A stretch of DNA of 64,000 nt from Pyrenochaeta sp. MPI-SDFR-AT-0127. Lineage: Eukaryota; Ascomycota; Dothideomycetes; Pleosporales; Cucurbitariaceae. Within the stretch, counting starts at the first letter, position 1. Each line of letters opens with the position of its first letter. The notes under the pieces are model-generated. The model searched no databases. It saw nothing but the letters and a program-made list of their open reading frames with translations, and was not told the DNA's origin. Shown here in pieces: positions 34,201-43,786 of the stretch. Made by a program: the position numbers and the translations under genes. The stretch spans positions 732,042 to 796,041 of the forward strand of contig JAGTJM010000012.1 of assembly GCA_020747015.1 (NCBI GenBank), written 5' to 3'.

Positions 34201-35806
34201 GCTCGAGCTAAGCTGCTGGAGAATTCGGCAAATTTCCAGATTGGAGGAGGACAATATGTGGCAGCTGAGAAGAAACTTCACGAATTGATCAAATTGAAGA
34301 CGGGGTTTGCGGGTCCAGAGAATGCTGAGACGTTACGAGCACAGGACCAACTTGCTTGGTGCCTTCGTAGTCAGGCTAAAAAGGACCATGCGTTACAGCT
34401 TGCTCAAAAAACGCTGCTCAAGAAAGAAAGTCTTTTTGGAAAGACTAGTGCCGAGGTATTGACTACTGCGCATATCGTCGCAACCGTAATTGGTGACCAG
34501 GGCAAACATCAGGAAGCCTCCGTACTTCACCAAGCAAACTTTAACGCCCGTAAAAACCTCCTTGGCTTGGAGCATCTTGATACACTCCGTTCGGCAGCCA
34601 GTCTCTCTCTGGAATTCTGGGAGTTGGGCAAGTTCGTTGAAGCAGAGGACCTTGCTCGCGATACACTTGCAATACGCACTCGACTTCTTGGTGATGAGCA
34701 TCCTGATACACTCGAAATCGCGGGCACCCTAGGCTTCATTCTGGAGATACAAGGTAGGTATCTAGAAGCTAAAGAGCTGAAGGAAAACATGCTCAATGTG
34801 CGGGAACGCATCTATGGTGACGATCATCCGGACACAGCAGGTAGAGCATTACTTGAAAACTGGGTTTAAGCAATTACTGACCCACCTCCTAGATTCCCTA
34901 CACGACATGGGCTGGATATTGCACCAAATGGGCAGATATGAGGAAGCTGATCCATACTATCAGCGCAGCCTGGCAGCCAAGCAACGCCTTCTCGGAGATG
35001 AGCATTGGAAGACACTTACAACTATGTGCAATTATCCCGTCTTTTTCACAGATATGGGCCGGTACGATGAAGCTGAAATACGATCGAAGACGCTGATCGA
35101 AATCTTCAAACGCGTACAAGGTGAAGAACACCCACAAACGCTCGATGCCACGGGTGGGTTGGCTGTCATCCTCCGCCACCTAGGCAAACTTGACGAAGCT
35201 GCAGCTGCAGCCCGCACTTCGATAGATGGCCGAAACCGTGTGTTAGGACCAGATCATCCTTGGACGCTCCCTCCTATTAGTCATTGGGGCTATGTACTCA
35301 CGCTACAAGGTCAGTACGAAAGAGGCGAAGAAGTAATCCGCAATACGCTTCGAAAGATGGAGAATCATATGGGGCCTGAGTCTGCTAATGTCCTGACTTC
35401 CGTGGTATTTCTCTCTAAAAATCTATACCTCCAAGCCGTCTCAGTGCAACCCCCTGACTCAGCACACCCAAAGCTTAAGGAAGCCGAACAGCTAGCTCAA
35501 CGTGCTATCTTATCGCGCACAAGGCTACTTGGTGAGGACCACCCATACAGGTATAAGACAATGCACCACTTGGCCAAAGTTATCTTCGCAAGAGGGAGGT
35601 GTGAAGAGGCTATTGAGATAGCAAGACGTGGTCTAGGAGGGTTGAGAAGAGTCTTAGGTGGCGAGCTCGGCGTAGAACACGCAGATGTCAGCCGGGCGGA
35701 TATTGAGCTACGAGAAATGGAAGAGAAGCAAGCCGAAGGAAGTAATAAGGAATTGGGAGTGGAAAGCAAAGCGGGCGAAGATGAGGTGGAGGTTGTGGAA
35801 ATTTGA
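31233..35806 (+). CDS. Fungal NLR-like protein: alpha/beta-hydrolase, NB-ARC, TPR
   Basis: STAND ATPase of the type linked to non-self recognition and heterokaryon incompatibility. Nine exons (31233-31254, 31380-31993, 32107-32412, 32477-32660, 32711-32885, 32935-33264, 33329-33623, 33688-34840, 34893-35806) sum to 3993 nt, 1330 aa. Ser-rich leader, then a lipase-like domain with IYWPRDFLPSDIPDARIFTYGYD, the AHSLGG nucleophile elbow (Ser about 204) and FFFGTPHKGS. The first strand with the HG oxyanion motif seems absent. NB-ARC follows: P-loop GLGGIGKTQ (about 429-437, cut by an intron), Walker B LLIIDNVDD (about 504-512), sensor HVLFTTR, GLPL-like YIPLAI, and MHRLVQ (about 728) as the MHD equivalent. 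From about 800 on there are kinesin-light-chain-type TPRs (LLGDEHPDTL and variants). Confidence 0.88.
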
Positions 35807-36539
35807 ATTTTGGTTATACCTGCTTGTAGACAATCTGCTCCCGTGCCATTTGTGAACGAAAGACCGAATACCGAAGGATGCACGAGTCGCTTTGTGTGGG
35901 TAGATCATGCAATCGTGTCATTTCTGAATTGCTGCGAGTTCTTTCATTATTTGAGCATCATCGCCTGTGGGTAGTTCCAGTACTTTCTAGGAACTCTCCT
36001 GCGCCTTAAATGTGGTCAATGCCCTCTATTGTGAATGTGGCTTGGGGACTGCACACGATCGTCCCTGACCATGATCATGATTGATTTCTTCTTAGCATCA
36101 TGTTGAATTGCTGATCCCACGTACTCTGTCCAGGTTGTCGTATCATTCGAGGAAATGCTTATCACTTGCGTTGCTGCTGCTGTGTTCGACCTAGTTGCTC
36201 CACGCATAGGTGTTTGCTAGAGAGCTCATGTGGAACGTTAGGAGGATTTCGCAACCTCTGCCCCTTTGAAACGCCTTCAGGAGACTGTCGGCCAGAAATT
36301 CCAGCAAATTCGCAGTATATTAAGGATGCTAGCCCCAGCTGCTAAGTTAATCTCGTACCGAAATGGACTGGCACCGCCAACACGATCACCTCGTGGTCTC
36401 TACTCCAAGATGTCCTATCAAATAAACTTTCAATGGTGAGCCGAACTTAGAAAGGAGGCCGGGTATGATTCAATAGCACATTCCGTTGTCATTTCGAGGT
36501 TGTACCGATCTTTTGCGGTATTGATTCGCCAAATGCTAT
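35807..36539. other. Intergenic after the NLR-like gene
   Basis: Short frames only; no motif. No gene supported. Confidence 0.5.
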
Positions 36540-37105
36540 GCCTTTTATTGACCTCTAAACGCCAGCACGTGAGACGTAGTTAAACCTCTGCGGCATGACA
36601 GGGATGGCTTCGGAACATCCACTTGGTGATGTGGGGAAATTTGGCGCGCAAAGGCCCCACCATTTCTTCTTCGCTCCGTCAACAAGTAATGTGCCAACAC
36701 CGTCTTGCCTATCAGGCATGCACTTGGTTGCGGCCAACTTGCCGCCTGTCTCGAGCCTGAAGTTACCAAGTTGTGCTTTTGAGGCATGCTCGCGGAGAAA
36801 GCTGATGAATACTTTGTTAGGTAGCCCAATCCATGACCAGGATAGTTGCGTGCGCCTCTTGATCGCTCTTCTGGATTTCTCAATCAACCCTACTCAATCA
36901 CCCTGGCCCTTCTTGGAAAGGGCAGATTTGGTGCGCATCAGGCAGGTTTCAGATCGTAGATGCAACCAAGAGAATGGGAGTAATAGTCTCGCGTACTCCT
37001 CAGGCTGGGGGTTTGAGTGAACAGAAGTCCAGCAACGTAAAAGTGAAGACAGGGTAATAATACATACCTTGAGGATTGGTCGTCCCATGATGAAGATTGG
37101 CAGCA
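36540..37105 (-). pseudogene. Degenerate or unresolved coding patch
   Basis: On the minus strand a frame of about 160 codons runs from about 37018 to 36555, broken by a single TGA at about 36894. It reads PEEYARLLLPFSWLHLRSE on one side and WIGLPNKVFISFLREHA on the other, with protein-like composition. Just upstream lies an intron-like unit (about 37019-37070, GTATGT ... CCCCCAG). I do not recognise the family. It could be a pseudogene, a short gene with an unrecognised intron around the stop, or chance. Confidence 0.35.
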
Positions 37106-39205
37106 AATGCCCAGAATCATGGTGACTGGATCTTGATCCGGATAGCTGTAGTGTCAGGCTTCACGAAAAGCATATTCAAAATGGTTGGGAGCCAAATAGC
37201 GATTACGTAACCTGTGATGGGCCATGTCGGACATTCAATGTGTTCTCAACTGTGATGGCTAGCCGCTGATCTTCCTTTGCACTACTATGAACATTGCGGG
37301 CGTTTCGCGACTCCCTCGAGTCACCCTACGGACTTCGTACAGCGCAATTGTCATACATGTAGGTGCATTCAGCTTCAGAATCAGTCGGCACAATGGGAAG
37401 TATTTTCAGCCATTGTGGCTTTCATTCTACGCTATGTCTACTTCCGAACACGACAACAAATAGCCGGATTTGATTCGACCGCCGATACGGTGCACGAAGC
37501 CTCACGGACATTACCTTCGTAAAGCTATGCGGAGAGCTCAGAAGCAACCGAGTAGGTTCCTGGTTCCGGTATGCAGGATCATGTCCGTACCTGCGATCAT
37601 GCACAACTTCCGGCGTTCGCTTCATGCATAAATGCCAGATTCAATGGTCGAATATTTTAAGATGTCCTTCTTTAGACAAATATTGGAGTTCCGATACAAT
37701 TATTTCACCTGAGTACAGGTTCGGCAGTCATGGCAGTATGCAGTGCGCTAACGTAGCTCGAAAAGTCTTGTAACTTTATACTGTAACTTGTGGAGGTTTC
37801 AGGTACGGTACAGATCCTTTGCCTCATATCTTTCTACACTATGAGTTTGGTAGTACTCGTTATGTTTAGTGACAATGGTTTAAGAGAGGGTTTGAATACG
37901 ATGGTACTAGCAATAACCACGACCCCTAACCTTTAGCCACATGGTTAAAACTCGTTATGAACTCTCGTTTCGTTTCCAAACGGAGGCCATTCGGAACATC
38001 GAAGTCCGAAAAAGTCGTGTCATCCCTTGAATGCTTTTAACTATGAACCCACGTATCGATTCGGTGGGTAACCGAGGGCTTGTTTTGTCATTATGCCGCC
38101 ACTTCATGCTTGTGAAATTGACTGATCTACTGTGATCACAAAATAACGACATAGAAACACTGATACTGATCCCTGGAATCACTCAAATATTGCAGTTCGA
38201 ATGGTCTATCTACCCATCCATTTGACGTTCATTTGGCTTGGTTACCCTATTTTGTATATATATATCATACAGTCCGTTTCATGGAGTAGGTGGCAATTTG
38301 CTCGAAAGCTCTTCTCCGCATCTCGCTATCACCGTCTTTGGAACATCTAAATTACAGTGACATAAGCCTTCCTTACTGTTCAGCGTAGCAAACCTGAATA
38401 TCATAGTGTGATTGTTGCAACTCGAGTGGGATTAGGACAGAAACCCAACATGAAATAACAGGCTTAGGTCTTGAAATCGTGAATATCGTGCGGCATTCAA
38501 TGCAAGTTAGCATGCGGTTGCCACTTTCGATCTATCAGTTGTGTTACGTTCAAAAGCTTTGGCCATTCTTATAACCTCTGGATGTGAACATATGAAGGCC
38601 TGGTTTGGAGGGTATGAGGCTGGGCTTCCTTTGCTCATCGCTCTCAGCTATCATTAGAAGAGCTCTTTGTGATCAACTTTGACGATTTAAGCGATGGCTG
38701 CGTCGCAACACCTATAGTTTGGCGTCTTTGATTGATGACTTGGCCAGGTAGGAGTGTATGCATGTAGTCTCAGGAGGGTTGATGGCGGTCAATGCTTGTA
38801 GACCTTGCGTCAATGAAAGAACATGCCGGTGGTAAGTCTTGTCATTTTCAACCTCTATACATAGCTTCAACCCCAAATGTCCGTTCACCTCTCCAATCAC
38901 ATGGAAATCACGCTCGTGTTCGCTACCGGATATGACCAGTCGGGCAACGGAAAGGGAGATCTAAGCGAGTAAACACTTCGTGATGTGTATTGAGTCTAAG
39001 AATAGATACTTTTCTATTCTATAATTCTAGGGAGCGCGAGTAGAGGTGAACTTTAGACCTTGTTCAATATCTATAAGAAGCTCACCTTCCTTTGCTTCAA
39101 GCCTCAGAGCAGCCCTTAAGCAATTCTCGTAACCGCCTCTTTTCTATTCTCTCTTTGTCAGTCATTACAAACTTTCATCTCTCCTCTGTTTCGCACAGAA
39201 CGATC
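37106..39205. other. Gene-poor stretch before the laccase
   Basis: About 2.1 kb with no frame longer than about 80 codons except trivial overlaps. A TATATATATA tract is near 38255. Base composition is normal, with CA and TG present, so it is not RIP-degraded. No gene supported. Confidence 0.5.
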
Positions 39206-41308
39206 ATGAAGGCACTATTCACTCTGGGAGCCATCCTGTTGAGGCTGTCCGACTTCCCTGCCAACGCAGTAGCCATCCCCTCAGATCCTGTCGATCTTAC
39301 TCCTTTTACCCTAAAGCGAGATACCCTCGAGGAGCGCCAGTCTCCCGCTTCATGCATGGGACCTGGTCATGGGCCAAATACTAGACACTGTTGGGCTCCT
39401 GGTTTTAGTACGCCTCTAGTCCCAGGGGCATCGGCTTTGTTGGCTAACGAGTCCAGCTTCACATACCGATATGTACACGTCCTGGCCTAATACAGGCGTA
39501 ATCCGTGCCTATAACCTTCGAATTGAGAACACCACTTGCAACCCTGATGGCGCGGGCTCCAGGGTTTGCATGTTGGTTAATGGTTTCACATGGCCTGTGC
39601 TGTAGGTATGCTCATAACTAATACATGTCAGGTCGAACACCAGGCCCGACGATTGTCGCCAACTGGGGGGACACGATAAGGGTCACAGTGCGGAACCTAC
39701 TTCAACATAATGGAACATCCATCCATTGGCACGGTATCCGCATGCTGAACAAAAATATTCAAGATGGCACTAACGGCATTACTGAGTGTGCTTTGGCCCC
39801 AGGTGACGTTAAGACTTACGAATTTCAAGCTACCGAATATGGTACAAGTTGGTACCACAGTCACTTTTCGCACCAGTATGGGGACGGTGTGGTCGGTACA
39901 GTTCAAATCAACGGCCCCGCGACCGCCAACTATGATGAAGACCTCGGCGTTATGCCTATGACGGATTGGTATTATATCACAGCATATCAGGCGGCCGCGC
40001 GCGCTTTTACAAACGGACAAGCGGGCCTTGGGCCACCAATTGGCGACAATATTCTGATAAACGGCACTGCCAAAAATGCAGCTGGTGGCGGCTCATACAA
40101 CAAAGTCACTATTCAAGCTGGGAAGAAGTATCGTCTTCGCCTTATCAATACCTCTGTGGACACAAATTTACTTGTAAACCTGGATGGTCACCCATTTTCT
40201 GTGATTGCCACAGACTTTGTTCCTGTCGTTCCATACACTACGAACTACATTCAAATCGGAATAGGTTTGTTCGCCATTTTCACGGTTCCGAATGTGCATT
40301 GATATTTTTACTAGGCCAACGTTACGACGTCGTCTTTACGGCCAACCAAACCGCCGGAAACTACTGGTTCCGTGCTGTTGCCGATCTACAATGTCAGTCG
40401 CGAAACGCTCGCGAGGGTCGCGCCATCTTCATTTACCAGGGCCAGACACCTGCAGATCCTACCACAGCTCCTCCCACAAATCCGCCAACAGGCTGTTTGG
40501 ATCCGGTGACAACGCCAAAGATTGTGAAGAACGTAGCTAGTTCGACATTTGCTGCCCAAGCAAAGAACCTTCCTGTCGCGTTCGGTCCTGTTGCAACCAA
40601 TGGTAATACAGTGCTCTGGACGATCAATGGAACATCGATGATCATCGACCCTGGAAATCCCACCATCAAATATGTAGCCCAAAATAATAATAACTTTCCA
40701 GCATCGTACAATGTTGTGCAAGTCCCGTCTACATCGGCAACAACGGCACGTATCCCACATTTACATTCGACTCTTAGACTAACTATAGCAGTGGACATAC
40801 TGGATCATTCAGCAGGCAACCGGTGCACCTCCCATCGCGCACCCCATTCATCTGCATGGACATGACAGCTACATCTTGGGTGCTGGTACAGGTCAATTTA
40901 GCGTAGCTAACAACTTCAACCAGCTGCGCTTTACCAATCCGCCTCGTCGCGATGTTGCCCAACTTCCCGGTGGTGGCTGGCTCGTCATTGCATATCCAAC
41001 TGATAATCCTGGAGCTTGGCTTATGCATTGTCATATTGCTTTTCACGTTGGCATGGGGCTAAGCATTCAATTCTTGGAGCGTAAAGCTCAGATATCTCTC
41101 CCGCCAACGGGCTCAGAATGGTGGGGTACCTGCAACAACTGGGCAGCGGTGAGTAGTAGCCCCAGGCCGTTCTTCAAGCCAATTTTCGCTAATTCGTTCA
41201 TGCCAGTACAAAGCAGGAACAACAGACATCTATCCCCAAGATGACTCTGGCCTCAAGAAGCGTTGGCCTCCTCTTCTCCATGGTTACTCTTCTTTCAACT
41301 TGGAGTGA
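39206..41308 (+). pseudogene. Laccase-like multicopper oxidase, frameshifted
   Basis: Secreted ascomycete laccase (phenol oxidation, four copper sites). Signal peptide MKALFTLGAILLRLSDFPANA, then a pro-region ending KRDTLEERQ. Exons as read: 39206-39407, 39457-39583, 39632-40264, 40315-40736, 40792-41148, 41207-41308. All copper motifs are intact: HWHG, WYHSH, HPIHLHGHD and HCHIAFHVGMGL; the DSGL-type C-terminus is present. Exon 2 carries one extra base: after IENTT the reading ACT TGC AAA CCC TGA stops, while dropping one A in the AAA run gives the expected NPDGAGSRVCMLVNG. Intron 4 (40737-40791) fits best with a GC donor (TCG|GCAACA). Either this is a recent pseudogene or a sequencing error lies near 39540. 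Otherwise it is a full-length laccase of about 614 aa. Confidence 0.8.
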
Positions 41309-42129
41309 GCGACACACAAAGAGCATGTCTCTTTCTTGGAAATGCAAACGCTTGCTAGATGATAAACTTGAGGCTGCACAACAGATTTTAACTGCCTAGT
41401 ACATACTAGAGACTTGGAATTTCTTACCGTCGCTCATTTCTATTCTCGCGCTCGTCTACTTCGTTCAGATTTGGGTACATACCTGGGTTGCCTCTACATT
41501 CTTCGTACCATTTCTCGTTCTCAGATTCACGCACATCTTGCTCTTCAAAAATTCCTACTGTAAATATTTAAGAAAGCACTCACTGCATTGCCAAACTTGT
41601 GGTTTGAAACTGTTGTAAATGTGAAGGTCTACCATTCCGAGAACATGCGAGAAATTACACAGCGAGAGGCTTCCTTTGTGATTCAACAATGGATACAATT
41701 TTTTAAGGGTTGGCCCGCAAGCATCCGCTCCCATTCTGCCGGTAGCAAGCGAAAGGAGGGGGAGTGGAGAACCACGTGTTGGATTACTATATTCAGAGCC
41801 TTGCATGCAAATCCTGGACGCGGTGGTAACTTCGGGTCGGGGATGGAGTGTGGGGTTGTACAAGGTATATAGCCAGCCACTGAGAGGGTGTGCTTGTGCC
41901 CTGTCGAAAGTGGTCGACGAATAATATGCCCTGACTTAGGAGCGGAGCATGGGACTTCCACCCATCAACTCCGTCGAATAAGGCCGGGAGGAGTAAGCTG
42001 TGACCCCACTAGGAGGTCGTATACTTGGACAAGGGTGAATTGCGGATGTGCTGTTCAACCCAACCCATAAAAGGCCCACTATCCCAAACTTGAAAATATT
42101 ACCCATCGTACCAAGAACTTTTAGCAGAC
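41309..42129. other. Intergenic, laccase 3' flank and GPR1/FUN34 promoter
   Basis: Only short overlapping frames (up to 102 codons) with no motif. A CATAAAAG box near 42066 precedes the next gene. Confidence 0.5.
42066..42073 (+). promoter_or_regulatory. TATA-like box before the acetate transporter
   Basis: CATAAAAG lies about 60 bp upstream of the ATG at 42130, a plausible core promoter position. Not proven. Confidence 0.3.
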
Positions 42130-43113
42130 ATGGCGAGTTCTACAGCAGCAGCGCAGCCAACTATCAACGGCACCGAATCCGATCGAATTGAAAAGGGACC
42201 GCAGCTAGCACATACTACTACAAACATCTCTTTGAGTCCGGAGCTTTTTGAGAAGTTGTATTTGGCTCCGAAGGTCCCACATGCAACCAACAGTAGGTTT
42301 GCAAACGCAACACCATTGGGGTTCCTTGGGTATGTCGGTATGATCAACATAAGATGAGTACACTAAAGACCATTTAGCTTCGTGATATCTACGTTTACGT
42401 TTTCTATGATTTTGATGGGGTGGGGTGGCGCAAGCGGGCTACCTGCTGTCGCGTAAGACTTGATCGGCCTCGTGAATTGTTGATTTAACAAACAGCAGTG
42501 GCATCTTTTTCTTCACAGGGCCAGTCCTGCTCCTTCTCTCCACGATTTTCCTTTGGATCCAGGCTCAGTTCTTCCCTATGATGGTCTGCGGCCTCTTTTG
42601 CGTCTTTTGGCTCTCTTTTGGGCTACTACAGCTTCCTACGCTTGGACTAGCGAGTGCATACTCCCCAACCGGCGATGCGGCCGCTGGAGCGGTCTCGAAG
42701 GAGATGAATGCTGCCATTGCGCTTTATCTCCTAGTTTGGGGGTTTGCATTGGGCACCTTCTGGCTATTCACAATTAGGATCAACGCAGTATTCGCGGGTA
42801 TCTTTGGGTTTGTAACGATTGACTCTTGGGTGCTCAGCGGTGCATACTGGGCATTGAGTGATGGCCAATTTCAGAAGGCCTTACGATTGCAGAAGGTATG
42901 TCGCTTTCTGGGAGAGCATGGTCAAGTACTAAATGAAGGTAGGCTGGTGGAGCATTATTGTTTGTTGTTGCGATGCTTGGTTGGTACATGCTCTTTGTTA
43001 TCATGGTGGCAGAGATGCGATGGTCAGTGAATTTGCCAGTAGGAGATCTCAGCCACTACTGGCGAAGGACAGATGTTGAGTTGGCAACCATGGAGAATGA
43101 GAAGAAGGATTAG
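42130..43113 (+). CDS. GPR1/FUN34/YaaH family acetate/ammonium transporter
   Basis: Plasma membrane six-helix protein of the acetate uptake transporter family (Ady2/Ato1, AcpA). Four exons, 42130-42329, 42378-42452, 42496-42895 and 42943-43113, with introns of 48, 43 and 47 nt, total 281 aa. The hydrophilic N-terminus is followed by the signature NATPLGFLG (canonical NPAPLGL; here TPLGF), a sign of the first helix. Further helices read FVISTFTFSMILMGWGG, GPVLLLLSTIFLWIQAQFF, CGLFCVFWLSFGLLQLP and AIALYLLVWGFALGTFWLF. The C-terminus is short and ends ATMENEKKD. Carbon-source regulation is known for relatives; nothing in the sequence shows it here. Confidence 0.92.
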
Positions 43114-43786
43114 GTCAGCCAGGACACTTCTGCTCGAGGACGACCGCTTCTCTAAAGGGTGTTTTAGTACACAGTAACCCCGCATTTCCATGTTTTCACA
43201 TCTGCGTCAAAGCTAAGCTTTCAGTTTTGCATGTATACAATGGTATGCGAGCTGCAAGGACATCAAGGACTTCCGGAACTCCGTCTAAATGCAGAAGGGA
43301 AAGAGAAGATACTGGAATCTCTACATATATAGCGGCATAGCATGAACTTGGTTAACGGCTATTTTTCCCGTTAATGATACTTTGTGTTTGATTTATTGAT
43401 GCCTTCCGACAACAACCGCCCATACACGTTGAAAGCAAGGCTTGGTTATTGTTTTCCGAGACAGGATTGCAATCTAACCACACTTGACGCCACAGAAACC
43501 TTTCTTCCGCAAAACCCCACTATATCCTTGACTAAAACGGAAATACCGTGTTCATCCCCATGTCGTTAAGCAGGAGTTCCCTCCGAGCATACGCGGACAT
43601 TCTCTGAAGTGCATTGCATGAATTGGACTACTGCTATGCCTAGAACTTGCGGAGAAATCAGACGCAACCGTTGGATGGGTCACCGGAGGTGTGCATAATT
43701 GATTTAAGTATTTAGACTGCTGCCGATATTCTCACTTGGAATCTTGCAAATCATACTCCATCATTGACGAGCGAACGTTGTATATA
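43114..43786. other. Intergenic before the TRI12-type transporter
   Basis: No supported gene; it holds the transporter promoter. A short TATATATAG-like tract occurs near 43324. Confidence 0.5.
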
